This document shows, piece after piece, positions 11,908 through 25,960 of a DNA stretch of 64,000 nt (the stretch's first letter is position 1; the number at the start of each line of letters is the position of its first letter). Source of the stretch: Cylicocyclus nassatus (lineage: Eukaryota; Nematoda; Chromadorea; Rhabditida; Strongylidae); assembly GCA_958299035.1 (NCBI GenBank), contig CATQJL010000305.1:76352792-76416791 (forward strand). Reading direction: 5' to 3'. A program made the translations under genes and the position numbers. The notes beneath the pieces were generated by a model. That model did not search any database, was not told the DNA's origin, and saw nothing but the letters and a program-made list of their open reading frames with translations.

Positions 11908-14900
11908 CTTCAAAACAACTACACTGCACATAACTCGCATTAGATCGGACTAATGTGAGGAATGACGAGTGAATATGTGCTATACGACATCAAAAGAACT
12001 AGCCCAGGATCCACACAAATGTGCAAGAGACGCCTTGCCATAAAGTGCGAATACAGACAAACAAAAAATTCTGAGAATCTCGCTGCTGAAATACAAGCAG
12101 CCAAAAACATTGCAGCACCAAGTCAGCAGCTGTTCAACTAAGAGCGCGTAAAACGCAGTAATTCACTTTTTTTTAAACGAACAGCTGATTAAGCAGCAGC
12201 CAAAACAATGTTAATGAGCATTAGACCATGCATAAGCAGAGACAAAGCAGCATAGTATGGCCAGCCACAATTATGAAGCAACAATGGAGAGTCGTCAGCC
12301 TTGGACGGGGTAGCTCTGGAGCGAAAAACAAGGACACGCACACTATTCACATACCCACATCCGATCCTCTAGGAGCGGCTTGGGAATGTCAGAGCCGCGG
12401 CGCGAAGTGGACGAGTTTTTTATTCGAGCCGAGCACGCGCGTGCTAGGTTTCGAAATGGGCAAGTTGCGCGATGCTTATTCGTTCAAGAGCTGTTTTCGA
12501 GAGCGTTTTGAGGGGCATTTTTGTTTTGCGAGAACGCTGCTGAATGCAAGTCTCAATTGGATTTTTTTGCGGGTTTCTTTCCTGGAAAAAAACTTGTGGA
12601 ATTTGGAGCAATGCTTCGCATTTGATAATTTTATGAGAATTGCCATAAGCTCAAAATTCAAAACGAGAACAAAACAAACATACGGGAGACAAAAAGCTCC
12701 TCATCACGCAACATCATTTCACAGGGTAATCGCATTATTCAGCTGGTTGCCGTGCAACTCAAAAGAAAAAAAAAATAAAATATATAGGTTAGTATGTTAG
12801 TATGCACATTCATTGTCCCACATAGAATAACCTAGAGTTATAGGCGATAGGTGTCACGACAGCAAAAGTTCATTCGAAGTTCAGAATTCTGGGTTATGAA
12901 AAGGTCTGGCTAATATAATTTGAAGGACAGAATAATTTAATAAATATCAAATAATTTCAAGTTCAGATTCTTCAATTTTTCAGCAATAAGGCAGTGGTAT
13001 TTCAGTGCTCCCTCTCTACCTCAGCAGTCCAGGTGCTCCTAGTAGAGAGTTTGATAATTTTGATGACACCGGATAAGGAAGGAAAATATCAGTATAGAAT
13101 AAAACTACTAATTCAGCCCTAAAAATCCCTCATATCCAGCCTGCAATCGACTAACACCAGTAATAAAGATAACAATTTTAGGACAGAATGAAACCACAAA
13201 TCTTCAAAGTATCATTTCGTGACTTTCCCAAACCGTAACCGTTTTGAGAACTGGTGATTTCGACCTTAAATGGAAGCAGAAACTTGCAGGGACTGCTTTT
13301 TCCTCAAGTAGAAATGTAAATATGCGATATTCCATGAGACACCCGTTTACATATCATATTCAAGGCGATATTCTGATGATTCATACGTATAATGTTAACA
13401 CATTTTGCCTTTCGATGATTCTGCCCTATCAGCTGTAAAATCTACATTTTCTTGCAGCAGAGTCTACGGGACTTCTGCAGCATCAAAATAATCAAACCCA
13501 AAAGGAGGGGAAAAACATTGAGGTCTCATAAGAAGCCAAAGCATAAACGTAGAAATTGTGCTTCCTATCATTGAAGGGGCTAAATACCTGCTTAACACTT
13601 ATTTTCAGCCGTATATGATTTAAAAGCTAAGGGAAATGCAAAGGTTATGACAAAAGCGTATGATCCAAACGTTTTTAAGCAAACTGTAGTGCAAAAAAAA
13701 GGTTCACTGGGCAAAAAATACAGCAAAACATTCACTCGTTGCAACAAAATGGCGATTCCGTAGTCTTTTGCCGATTAATGCAGCTAATTTTGTTGGCGAC
13801 GGATGATTGCTTGCGATTGCTGTTGAAAACCTCCATGAAGAACCATAGCATAGCAAGTAACTTATAAAGGACCGATATTACTGTCATTAAAGGCAGTACC
13901 CAGCCCTAATTCCCCCGATTAGTTCCGATCCTGAATGTAGCCCCCACGAGAGGGGCATTTGCGTTGGGCCGATCCTCTGATGTTGTCTCTGCATGGAGAT
14001 AACGGGAAACAGCCAAAGTGCTATCAAGCCCCGCCCAGATCCTGTCAAGCTCCGCCCACTCATGTACTAAAAGCCGTCCGCGCCCTCAAGACAGGGTCCT
14101 TAGGAGTTGTGTTTTTGGGGGGGGGGGGGTCTGAACAATTCAACATCAACCCGTAATCAGGGCCACTGAAAGGCCCCAGTGGTAGAAACATAGGAGGCAA
14201 AATTTGGAAGCTGCCTTTAATGTAAGCTAATTGAGGAAACACATTCCAAGAATGATAGCAATGATTTGACACCCGCACACGGTCAGTCGAATCAAAACTA
14301 GCAAGTGGAACGGAATTTCTACAGACTAAGGAATTTTCTTCCATCAGCTGCGATATTGAACTAAAGTTCAAGAACAGTAAGAAATTTCTTTGATACGTTA
14401 GTAAGAATTCATTAATTGTGACAAGAATAAGATGACCTTCACACAAGGGACGACCACTTAAAGGCGCTAGAGCTCAAGCCACCTGCGAAATCTCGCAGTT
14501 GCCAAGGGAAACGCCAATACCAGCGATGACAGAATTATGACGCGAAAAGCGAGATTTTCACAGCCCGAAAACAAGCTGAAGAATGACATTGAAGGGCTAT
14601 TAAGGTGCTGTGACTTACGAGGGGAGGGGGGAGGGAGCGGAAGATAATTGAAGATGGGCAACGAAATCAGAATGTAATGTTACCAACACAGCTATAGTCG
14701 ATCTGATCTGGTACTTTCCATTTTGTAAAAATTTCCTTTCAAAAACTATATCAGTGTACACAGCTTTTCACCAGAAACAAACAGGCCAAAAATAAAGTTA
14801 TATGTAAGCAAATATTAATTAGAGAAGGGTTTCTTCAACAAAAATGTTTTGCGTACCCGTTCGTATGCTACTGCAAGAAGGAAAGGAATCCCAACGAAAC

Positions 14901-15546
14901 CGTCTTTCTTATCAAGAAGCCATGTGTCAAACCCATAAACATCAAAACACCTTTTTTCCCTACCCAAAGTAGAGCCAACAGCTGCTACCCAGAAGCAAAT
15001 GTACCCAAAATAATCAGTAAAATGGGGATATTTACCAAAAAGGGAAAATACAAACTGTATTTCCTTAACTTTGGTGTAAATCGCCAAAGACAGACTGGCG
15101 ATTTTTGACCTCACAAAAACAAAAAGCAAAAGGTTCTTCAGGTGCTACTCCACAGATTGTTTTACAGATGACTGGAGCAAAAATTCATTTTATGATGATA
15201 ACATAGAACTTCCAGTTCATACAGAACGTAAGAATTCAGCTGTAATACGGTACACCTTGAAATCAGAGGTCAAGCAATTTGAAAGCCCAGCTATATTTGG
15301 AAGTTAAAGAAGCACGCTGGACAATTGCAAAACAAAACACTTTTGAGAAGATTTGTTGAGAGAAACTACTTTCCCAACGAACTAGCAGGAAACCAAAAGG
15401 ACGAAGAGTCCCAAATTTGCATGTTTGCAAGGCCAAATGAGCATTAGCACTGACTCTGCGCCAGTGGCTGCTGGTCATTTGTGGTCAGCTCATTTGATTT
15501 TGCAGAAACGGAGACGGAAGCCGGTCAATGGGCGACGGCGGGTGCA
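11908..15546. other. Gene-free stretch, unsupported open frames
   Basis: Includes a 190-codon plus frame (12228-12800) that starts in a moderately GC-rich patch but shows no known motif, signal peptide or splice pattern. A poly-G run lies at 14117-14129. A short direct repeat (caagccccgccca / caagctccgccca) lies at about 14025-14060. Confidence 0.45.
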
Positions 15547-15583
15547 GCTGAGGGCATGCTGCAGACGCATGCATGCCCTCAGC
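15547..15583. repeat. Perfect 13-bp stem hairpin
   Basis: gctgagggcatgc and gcatgccctcagc form a perfect stem around an 11-base loop. It sits in a locally GC-rich patch. Function unknown; it is shorter than a typical microRNA precursor. Confidence 0.9.
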
Positions 15584-16850
15584 AGCTTTCGCAAACGCGG
15601 CTGCATCGATAACGAGAGAGTCACCCTTAAATGCATTCGAAACATCGATGTGAAACATTAGCAGAAGAGTCATGAGCAAAGGGCCGATGAAAATCAATTA
15701 AAATGCGAAAAAAATTGAGCGTGAGAGCTTTTTCGGAAGTTTCGTCCCAAAATCGATATATTGATTAGTTTAAGCAGGGAAAAATCATATGCGCCAAATC
15801 GCGAGATATTCTCCATTTCCGTTCACAAACCAGTTGCAAAATCCCAAATAAATCGATTCGCTGAGCAAGTGCGGAATAGCCCCTTCCCCCCCCCCCCCCC
15901 CTCCCCCGACATTAGTGCCGCTGTGCCATCGCACACGGACCCCCGCTTCATTATGTCGGGTGTCATTAGCGGTGCCGGTCCGATGCCAAATTGGCCGACT
16001 ACTAAGTGTGGCCGTCACAGCGCTTTTTTTTTCAATGGCCTACGCATAGAATGGACGTATGCCCTTATTTGGTATCCACTAACGTACAGCCAGAGCAGCT
16101 GTAATTGGCATACGACGAATTGGATGGGTTGCACTGTGAATGGCGATCGAATGGGGTGAAGGGTAAAGGGAGCTGGAAGCGATAGAGGGAAAGATCGATG
16201 GGGAATCTAGCAAAAATGCGAAATGGGAGGATTCCCAGGTGAGTAAACTGATTATCTGCATACAACCAAAAACAGGCAGATGTGCATATATTACCTTGGC
16301 AACGCTCTATATGACCCCTATGGTTATTTGCAAATAACAGAACGTTTGCTGAGTGTAAACTCGGCATCGATGCGACGAACACTTCGTGAACAGCTGTTTC
16401 GCATATGATTATGATGCGCTCTACGTTCCTACAAGCTGTTCGTTTCGGGAAGTTGGGTGATTGATCGAGCATTGCATATTTGGAAAAAAAAGAGAATCTC
16501 AGTATAATCACACTCAAGAAAAAAAAAGATTTTTTATGCATTATTCTTGCAAGTTCTTCATTGTGAACTGTCTAAACCTTATGCAATATAAATTCTGCAA
16601 ACCTGAAACCCTAAATAGAGGTGAGTTAATCACATGAGGGATTAGCTACAAAAAAATCTAATCTCCATCGAACAAAACTCATTTTCCACACAATCACCGA
16701 AATGCACCGTTCTAGCAAATAAAGTGAAAGTGCATAGATGTATTGTGCGAGCGCCCATAACAGCTTATTGCTAGCTGTTTTGAAAGCTGAGAAACACAGC
16801 TAAAGTCCTAAATTCCCCCAAAACAACATCCATGATTGGGATTGAAATTT
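15584..16850. other. Gene-free stretch, nothing certain
   Basis: Contains a 16-base C run and, just after it, a GC-richer patch (15905-16025) with an ATG-initiated frame that was not judged coding. It could be promoter-like or intronic sequence. Confidence 0.4.
15886..15901 (+). repeat. Poly-C tract, 16 bases
   Basis: Longest homopolymeric C run in the window, followed by tcccccgac. Confidence 0.95.
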
Positions 16851-16856
16851 GCAGAA

Positions 16857-17354
16857 ATGTCTAGTATTACATCAGTGGAAGCGGACAACTTCTCCAATTT
16901 CTATCTCTCTTGGAGAAAGGCCGAAGATTCAACAACCATAAGGGTAAAAATCAAAACTAGGAACAAAGCCGTGACGGGGAGATTAGGCAATACCTCCATT
17001 ATAGAAGTGATTCTACTACAATACGAAATTTCAAGAAGTAAAAACAATGACAGAAGATCATCAAAATGGAGCCCGTGCAACAGTTTTGCCAAAAAAAACA
17101 AGAGAGGAAGAAGTGGAGGTGAGCCAGAGCATAATGATGGAAAATCAGCTGGTCACCTCCACCAGCTTTCAGAAGGAAATTCGACCCCTACATTCGCAGA
17201 AGCCTTAAGACAATGTCAATCACAATGAAACTGGACTGTCAAAGGCAAAATGTTGAAAAAGGAGAGTTCTATGCATTATAAACTCCCCGACGGAATTCTT
17301 GAAATTGACGAGAAATGCAAAACAGTGACAGCTCACGCGTCTTTCAACAACTGA
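16857..17354 (+). pseudogene. Decayed coding region, possible gene remnant
   Basis: The ATG at 16857 lies two bases after a good splice or trans-splice acceptor (gaaatttgcag), and the first frame begins MSSITSVEADNFSNFYLSW. Protein-like texture then moves between frames. Around 17046 a second frame reads TEDHQNGARATVLPKKT and EEEVEVSQS. Near 17235-17354 a third frame reads YKLPDGILEIDEKCKTVT before a TGA. The shifting frames suggest a pseudogene, a decayed retroelement or unseen introns. The longest single open frame here is 124 codons from this ATG. No family was recognised and the function is unknown. Confidence 0.35.
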
Positions 17355-20300
17355 GAGCTATTTCATTCATTCACCACACTTTTTCCCCTAGAAATGAAAC
17401 TGAATTGTCATTCGATTCTTGTGCATATCATAGCTTTCTATACGAAATATTTGAATAACGTTGAATCTCGGGGAGTATTTGCTGGATTGAAAATCTTGCA
17501 AAAAAGATTGCACCGTGAATAGGACAGCTCGAAATTGGATTTGACGCCAAATGAAGGACTTTGCGAGCGGACCATGCGGGCTTCCGTTCGATTTTCAAAC
17601 ACAACAAGGGGAATTGATGAGGGACGGTTGAGGAAGAAAACCCCAAATTTTTTTTATTGTGTTTGCACCAGATTTTTCCACTAGGATCTTAAGTCACTGA
17701 CGTCAGGAGCGTGCTAAAGTGTGTTAAATGTACTATAATTCTTTTTTTTTCTGAAATATTAATCAATTTTTTGCTTACGATAAGCCATGAACAGGTGAAA
17801 GAACATTTAGAATAACTTGAAAAGGCGTCCGCTTGCACCAACCATCACCATGTCCTCGCCCTAAACCAGCAAAATTATTTTGCTATTAGCTGATATGGAA
17901 TTACGACGATTACAAGGAGCGCTGCAAACATTTGCACTTTCGGACGGTGGAGACCAAAGAATTCGTTAGCAAGCTATGGGCCGAGATATATTTCATGGGG
18001 TGCATATTTCTGTCGTCCCAAAGACCCTGAAAAAGGGCAAACGAGGGAGGACTAAGGTCGGAGAATATCTTCCTCCACACGGCGGCCAAGCTACCGCCTC
18101 TCGATTCTTTTTTCTTCCTTCAATTCCTTTCTACCGACACCATAATTCTCGACATCAGAACAGTACAGATCAAACCCTTCACTCACCATCATTCACCAGA
18201 CAAAGGCCTATCATCTCCTCTCCCCTTATCCTTACCCGCTTCTAGCACCCCGTGCATAAACGATGAATCACAGCTGTTAGAATATTCAACAACCGATTAC
18301 CCGACAGCTTTCACGCGATCGTGACCACAGCCATCTGACCCGAAGAGAGATGGTTTCAAAACAACGACTCGTTGCACATCTGCGCAACTACACGATCCTC
18401 CTCGGACATATGGCCCCAAATTGATAAGAAGCTCCGCTTATTCATTAATTTTTGCATGGATGATTAGGGGCCGGGGTCTGAAACAGTGTAGGGCGACATG
18501 ATAGGGCAACTTTTAGGAAATGTTGGGGAAAGTTCGGAGATGATTTCGATTCAACTCAAACTCGACTCAAAACTTGTAGTATCACAAAAGAACCAAAGGA
18601 GAGGAGAACGAACTCGCCATTCTGGGGCCTCTCCGCAGACCACTTGGGCAAAAAGATCAGTTGTGCAACCTAAAATGGCGGAGTTCGTTCCAATTAAGCA
18701 GCATATAGAGCAAAATGTAGATCTGACCAGCACTTTATCCCATTCTTTCTTCCTCAAACCCGGAAATGCACCATGCACCCGCGGCCACCCCTTCACACCC
18801 TTGACCTCCCCCTCACGTACGTGCTCACCTGCTGGGCCGGAAGCCGGTCTGATTGTCATGAATGCCCCTTATTAACGCTTTCTCTTGCACCTGCTCTAAA
18901 GGCTATGCTCCTTATGTGATTTATGAAACCTGAGATATCCCTGCCTTGAAATGATAGGGTTCCCCTCTCACTTCACCCAACAATTTGCTCTTTCTTTTCC
19001 GAGCGTGTCTTGAATGAAAGAAGCAGAAATGGGATTAGGATGAAGAAGATGAAATATCACGCATTACATCTTGAAACAGATGCGACAATTCTTCATCATA
19101 TCACAGGAAACTGATAGATGGATGGAAAATCTCATGCATACGGGATTAATGGAATGGATGCTGTTTGAAGTGTGGAAATGTTTTTGCTCGAAAAATGACG
19201 AGATTGAAATGCAATGGAGGAAATGTTTTCATTTGCATCAAGCAGAAAATCGGAAAAGATTTTGCAAGAATTCTTGCATGAGGAAAAATGAACTTGGTAA
19301 AGTGATGAGAAACTCGACATTATGTTGAATGAAAAGGTGTACGTAAAGACATGGAAGATTACACACCGATGATGTTTCTGCAGCCATAAGAGGGATTTAT
19401 TCATGGGCAAAGAGGATTATCCCCAGACGAATGGAAAGATATATGAAAGTGAAGATCAATGATATGACTAGCAAGGTAGCCATCTTATATCCCGAGTATA
19501 TAAGGCTAAATGGGCCAGTAAGGTACTAGACGATTTAAGGATATAAGATTATCAGAACGATAACGAATAGGTGGGTAAAAATACAAGATCAAAGTATCCC
19601 GCCAAATGGTAAGGAGCAAAATAAGAAAGAAAATGAATTGGGTAGAGGAAGATGAACGGGCGAATGACGCTGAGGATATAGCGATAAGTTAGCGAAAGGG
19701 ATAATGAACGAGTGAGCGAAAGAATGAAATTGGCATGCGATGAAAAAAAATTTCTGATGAAAAAGATTTCAAAAATCAGAAAACTGGCCATATTAAATTC
19801 ATGGAATAAAATTTCATAATTAAAAGAAGCATCTTAGGACAGATAAGATGCTGAATGGAGTTCTGAACGAGAACAAAAAGTGGTTGGTTAACGAATGGAT
19901 AGATGAATATATGTTTCACACGATTAATGTTGAAAAGTCAGTCTATAATAAAATAAGGGAATAGCTTGAAATGACGAATGTTCGAAGAATGGATGACTAA
20001 TGCTACCAAATGGACTTTCGTTCCTTGGAAACTGAATGAATGATAAATAATTGGTTATACGCCGCATAGCTGGCATAGCTTTGAGTTCAAGTGGCTCTCA
20101 AAACTCGAAAATCGTACTTACTCGACCTTCCAACGCTAGACAAACTCTGCCAACTCGATTACAATAAAATAGGTCGTAGTGTGCAAGAAATGTGATTCGC
20201 GTTGACAAGCGAAGCGCCCGAAAAAAAATAGCTGCCGTAGGAATGACAAGGACACTGGCACGGGCACGGGCACGGACCGCCGACGGACAGCGGATGTTGG

Positions 20301-21702
20301 CTGCTGAAAGCGCACTGAACGAGCGCGGGGCGAACGCATGGAGGGATGACCCGAATGAGGCGCCGGGCGGCAGCCATTTGCAGCCTGTGCGGACAGATGG
20401 CTGTGAGAGGGCTGTGTGGAACACGAAACGGTAGGGCGGAATCGATACAGCACACATCACATCCGGAATATTCGAGAACGGCATCATGAGATCGGGAAAA
20501 ACGAGAAAATTCATTAGGCTATTGACGAGGCAGGGCAGATGGGCAGAGATTATTCACAAAAAGACAGGGTCGAAAACAGTCGGTGGTTCTGTTTGCACTG
20601 ATGGAAGCTTCTGGAGGAAATGATAAACAAAGTACCCCTCTTCCCCCGTCTCCAGCTGTAATCTAGCTCGATTACTGCACAAACAGTGCTTGACGAAAAT
20701 ACTAAAAAATTTCCAGCCTCAAAAGCAGCGCTCAGCAAAGATAAGGGCAAACGAAAAGTAAAGAAACAATTGCGAAACGCTAGCCCGCCGCATCGCAAGG
20801 GGATGCGTTGCGACAGGCCATGGTACCATCTCTAACAAACGCTTCTATTGCTGGAAGTGCCTAAAAATCCAGTAAACACAATCATTTTTGGGACGATATT
20901 GGGAAAATGTTATTTGCAAACAAACTATTTCCTAAACTCAATACATAGCGCAGCAATCAATAATTAATAAAATAATCATCTTAAGCTGGATCACTTCGCC
21001 GAGATGGTACCTCGGGAAGTTCTCGGGCATGCATGCAATCACTTTTCGCCAGACGCAATTAGAAAGAGATGAAAGATTGACTAGAAGAGATGCCATGATA
21101 TCAAGGCCTACGGACATGAATTTTGTAAAATTTTGGATGACATAGTGTACGACTCAAAACATGAATCCTTCAAGGATTTCTTCTTGAATTTATGTAAAGC
21201 CAAAATTTGCTCATTTCACTAGCTGGATAACCAAAGGTTTTTAATCTGACTATAAAAATAGCCACATGTGTCATCGTCACATCAACGTGTGTAAGTCGGG
21301 ATTAAGAGCTCAACGGGAGCAGTAACATCAAAAGTAAACAATGGCTCGATTTCTTGAGAGGAACATGCCCGCGATGAATACACATTAGCAATTCCTGTAG
21401 GTGGCAACTGAAATTAATGAAGAATGTTGACGAAAATGAGGGCAAGGGGGTAACTAAGCCATTCAAAAAAAATTAAATAAATGATGTTCTATGATGAGAA
21501 ATGGGAGTAAACGAAGTCCAACAAAGATTCAAACAATGGCGAAAAAAGAAAAAAACAAGAAGTTTAGGCGGAAAAGGGTGATTGGTGGAATAAGAAGGAG
21601 ATAAAGTAAATTACTAAACACAATCATGATTTTTCAAGGGACATATTTGGGTTACTCAGCTAACCAAAAAGATTTGCCAATCCAGCAAGGATGTGGAAAA
21701 AG
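17355..21702. other. Gene-free stretch, nothing certain
   Basis: A GC-rich, CpG-containing island at about 20230-20440 (tandem cacgggcacgggcacgg) carries overlapping open frames on both strands (up to 138 codons) with no domain. It could be a promoter or 5' exon region. A 125-codon plus frame at 18498-18875 is also unsupported. The rest is AT-rich. Confidence 0.4.
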
Positions 21703-21935
21703 TAATTTACCCTAATTATTTCACGCGTATAGGGCGCGGGGGATTTTTTTCCAGAATCGACCAGCCCAGACACGCCAAAAGGACTTTACAACCAAAGGAC
21801 CCCATAACGTGCTGTATACTGCTTGAGAAAATTGTGCGATGTAAGAATTTCTTTCCGGAATGAAGTGAACCGGCTGAGCGGCTCGCTTGAAAATTCGAAA
21901 AAGTGCGCCTTATACGCGTGAAATTAGGGTAATTT
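21703..21935. mobile_element. Terminal-inverted-repeat element, about 233 bp
   Basis: The left end aatttaccctaattatttca and the right end gaaattagggtaatttgc are inverted copies, and the similarity continues inward through cacgcgtata. The interior is non-coding. The target duplication is unclear. Confidence 0.75.
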
Positions 21936-22412
21936 GCAGCATAGCAAAATATAGAAAGCCAATAGACAAGAGTCAGGAGAAAAGTCAAATGAGTTTCTGC
22001 ACTAAGCAATGAAAAAAATGTAACCGTTGAAGCTGCAAAAAAAATGCTTTAGAGCTGCACAATCATTCAAAGGGGGCTGCATAGACGCACAAAAAAATTT
22101 AGATATTAGTTTAATCACTCCTATAATTGAAAAGATGGCAAGGCGCAAATATTTTTGAGCAAAACATCATTTATACCGTATCTATTAAACTGCTCAAGAA
22201 CTACTATCACTCTGGACAAGTTTTGCAGCCTTAACAAAAAAAAAGCATTCGTTCGGAGAGAACAGTTCTTTTTACCTTCCATAATTTTTGCTACGGTAAC
22301 ATCTCATGGCAGAGTATAGTGAGATGCAACGGTACTTCTATTCAGGAAGGGTACGGTAGCTTACGGTATATGGGCGCGGCAGCCAAAATGCCTACGAAAG
22401 GTATTTGCTTGA

Positions 22413-22647
22413 GGCCTCGGGCAGAGTTCACGCAATTTCATCGTCGCGATTCATCACGACAAGACAACTGTAGCAATATCATTATATGCCGGTCTTCTTG
22501 CATTTCGATTGTGATAGTTTTCCAACAGGAATAATCATCATCAACTGTCACAACCGAAATACAAGAAGATCCGTGTAATGAATTCGTAACACTTGTCTTG
22601 TCGCGATGAATCGCGACGATGAAATCGCGTGAACTCTGCCCGAGGGC
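22413..22647. mobile_element. Harbinger-like MITE family H, copy 1
   Basis: About 235 bp. The ends ggcctcgggcagagttcacg and cgtgaactctgcccgaggg are inverted, followed inward by shared blocks atcgtcgcgatt and gacaagacaa. Two relatives in this window lie at 44829-45031 and 50513-50741. No coding capacity. In copy 2 the flanks are TAA, which points to PIF/Harbinger. Confidence 0.85.
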
Positions 22648-25279
22648 TTATAGCTAAAGCAACTACACGTATGCCACTATATCCACTATATGCCACTATT
22701 CAAATAGAATCAACGTTTTATAGTTGTACGTTAGTGAAGAGGTTGTGGGCTCGACAAGTACTCAAGAACACTTCGCGCGATTAAATCGCAATCTACAGTT
22801 TTCAAATTGTGTTTGCAAGTTCGAATTAAGGTTATAGCACTCTAAAAAATCGTCGACCTCATAACGAGTTCAATTTTCTGTCCTCACGTAAATTTCGAGG
22901 TCAACCGAACTGCACATTTTAGAGCATTTGGCATGCAAACTATGTAAGAAAAAATGTGTAAAACCTATTATGGAGTACGATAATAACGTTAGTAACGTCA
23001 AGACTTATGTCTGACACATTGTAGAAGTATCCTAAGCGAGATAGTAAACAGGGGGGACGAAAAAAAGTGCAGCTTCTGTATGTTAAGCTCTTTATCAGTG
23101 GGTGGGCAGGTAGGGACTACTAATAAATATTTTTTTGCATCTTTGCATCAGAATTGCTGCAGAAAGGACATTCTCGTACGCAGATGTCCAAATATTTGAT
23201 TTGTAATTTAGTAGCGCATAAGCACATTGAAGAATACATAGATGCATAGGTAATTACAAACCGCAAGCAAATTTGGCTAACTCCACCTCCTGCCACTCCC
23301 ATATTTTGGTCCGCATTCCCAATTTACAACTGTATTCAAATCAAAAGCAGATAGTCAATGAATCTTTATCTACTGCTTAGCTTAATTGTGGAATCGAAAC
23401 AAGTTGATCCTTATTGAAGCAGCGTCCCGCAAAGTCATGTGTGTCGAAATTTCACGTGCTGCAGTAGTAGACCCCCAAATTATCTATCAGTGAAGTTTGG
23501 AGCAAAAAAGTGCATGTGGGAAGCCTAAAATCCACTCCGGAAGTCTTTCGAATCCAGCCCACTTACACGTGATTTTGCGCGAAAGCAGGCTTGGAGAGCT
23601 TCGAAAAAAGCTCATTTTAGCCATTTTTATGAAAAGCCCAGATATGGTTTCAGTATGACGAAAAGGCTGTGAAAGGTAAAAAAATCGGAAGGCGAAATTT
23701 TGCCGGGACACTGCCTATAAAGAGTCGAGTTGTTCGCAACTCAGTATGAAGTTGGTAAAACCGAGTTGATGAAACATTAGTGCAGAAATGAATATCTACG
23801 CAATACAGCACATATGCACAGAAAGCGGAGAAAAGAAAAAACCTCATGAAATAGCAACATCCAGGTAAAATGTCGTGAGGTAGCGCGTGTAGTGTGCACT
23901 TCAAAATAATGTCACAAATTACAGACTGGACAGTATGTGGATACACAATTACATGAATGAAACAAAAGCAAAAAAAAATAAAAAGGAAAAATTTTTGAAC
24001 AGTCAAGAGTTTTTGGTGCAGCTATCATTCTTTATCATCTACGGCAAATAAACAAAGATAGCGGCAGATCACCCAATCACGCAAAAGAACAAGCCATCTC
24101 TCCTAAATCTCCCCTTTCTCCTCTCCCTCTCATTCGCTTTCAACCCACCAATGTTACTTTTGCCATAACTTTACTAACTAGCAATTAGTCCATAGAATTG
24201 CAAAACACCAGCCTTAGCAGCATCATTCCGCCCGTAAATGCGTCTGGTACATATTGAGTCACGCGTAGTTTTACAACAGTCGTCAATCACAATTATGAAG
24301 CGACGACAGTCTCTCAAGGACAATGAGAGACAAACCGTGCAAGGTCAATTTGCTGACAACCCTTACGCTGTGAAGAAGTACATGTCACAGTTGAGTGGGT
24401 CAGAGCTCTAATTTTTGGAAACTCGGACAAATCACATTTTTTTTCGCGAATAGATGGAAGAGATATGATTGATAGGAGATAGAAGCGTAGTAGAAATCTC
24501 GTCCATTTTGGGATATTGGCCACTAGAGACTAGCAAAAACTGACCATAAGTACATGTTTATGATAGCGAAAATTATAATTTTTTATTTATTTTATAAACC
24601 TCAAGGCGCAATGGGACCACCTACTCAAAAACTAAGATAATTGACCGAAACTTCCGCAAAGCATTCAGGGAACAAACCTTTCTTAGCCCTTTGTGAAAAG
24701 TGCTGCGGAAGTCTTTGTTTTCAATTAACCAAATCCCAAGAAATTCCCAATTTCGACACTTGAACTTCTGTGATAGTAAATAAAATCCTGTGAAATCGCT
24801 GCTAATCCTTATTGTCCTGCGAATTTCCGTGAGTGCTTTGAGAAGGTTGAACAAACAGCGCGTAGCAGAGCAGACAATGAAGAATAAAAGTTTCAAAAAA
24901 AATTAGTGGTTACTTTCAACTTTTTGGAAAAGATTTCTCACTTTACTCAGTTTTCTGCTTAATTTGCTATCTTCGAAAACTACTAAATAACTAGGAAATA
25001 TATAAAACCATCCATGTATATGAGATATGCTATTGGGTATAGATAAGAGCTGGCTGAAGCAAGCAGGACGCATCAAAAGCAAGTTCTATAGTACGATTGT
25101 GACAAGTGCAGTGGATCTTCAATACAACGAAGATCCAGTAGCCATTGAAGATCGCTGCTATTTGCAGCATGTCTATCTCGCAGCTTTTTCTATGTTTTTT
25201 TAGACAGATGAGAAAAAACGTCAAGAAAAAGCTGAGACGACCACTCGAGTGTGTAAGTGTAAAGAAAACCGGTCACTAT
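22648..25279. other. Gene-free stretch, nothing recognised
   Basis: AT-rich. The longest open frame is 118 codons on the minus strand (23650-24006), rich in F, C and I as expected from antisense A-rich DNA, with no splice or domain support. Confidence 0.5.
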
Positions 25280-25805
25280 AGTGCTATTTTTTCGAGGATA
25301 CAGTCGAATCATTTCATATGGTCATGGGTGTCACTGCACACACTATCCATCTTTGGCGTGCCCATCCTGGATTTTTGGAAGAGGCGACCCTTCAAGTGTT
25401 TTCCGTGTGTTTTCAATCCTTTCTTTCTTTTTAGAGACTAGTCACCTCGTATTGATGTAAGCCATAGAAATCTTCCATAGTCTTGAGCTTTTGTGACTGC
25501 AAATCCAGAATAGGGACGCCAGAAATGGACGGTGTGCGCAAATGCACACACGATCTATGAAACGATTCGACTATATCTTTGAGGATAAGAAGAAAGTGTT
25601 AACACAAATACTTTGAATGGATAGCATTGAAAACGCATGGCTCAAAGAGGGCTGGACTCAAACTGGACGAATGGGTCATTGATTTATAAACAGAATCGAG
25701 AATCCAGAATAGGGACGCCAGAAATGGACGATGTGGATCATGAGAATTACCACAAATACTTTGAATGGATAGCATTGAAAACGCATGGCTCAAAGAGTTC
25801 CACAT
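25280..25805. repeat. Complex fold-back with internal direct duplication
   Basis: The segment at about 25290-25375 (cgaggatacagtcgaatcat, then ggcgtgcccatcctggattt) recurs in reverse complement at about 25500-25595. In addition, block aatccagaatagggacgcca occurs at about 25502 and 25691, and block caaatactttgaatggatag occurs at about 25605 and 25753, both in the same order. The layout suggests a palindromic element partly duplicated after insertion. Confidence 0.8.
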
Positions 25806-25960
25806 AAAATTTCCATAAAAGTAACTGCCCCCCCCCTCTGAAAATGCTGATAATTTCCATGCTTTTCTTTGCTCTTCCTGTGATAAGACACATCGTTGAT
25901 AAATAAAATTCTAAAGTCTCTTCCCAAAAACGATGTGTATATTTTCTTCCCTAATATAGG

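Noticed and set aside
12228..12800. 190-codon open frame on the plus strand
   Set aside because: Longest in the window, but without motif, signal peptide or splice support. In 64 kb read in six frames a single frame of this length can occur by chance.
20098..20514. Overlapping GC-rich open frames on both strands, up to 138 codons
   Set aside because: GC-rich DNA lacks stops, so open frames arise on both strands. Tandem cacggg explains part of the frame. Kept only as a possible promoter or exon island.
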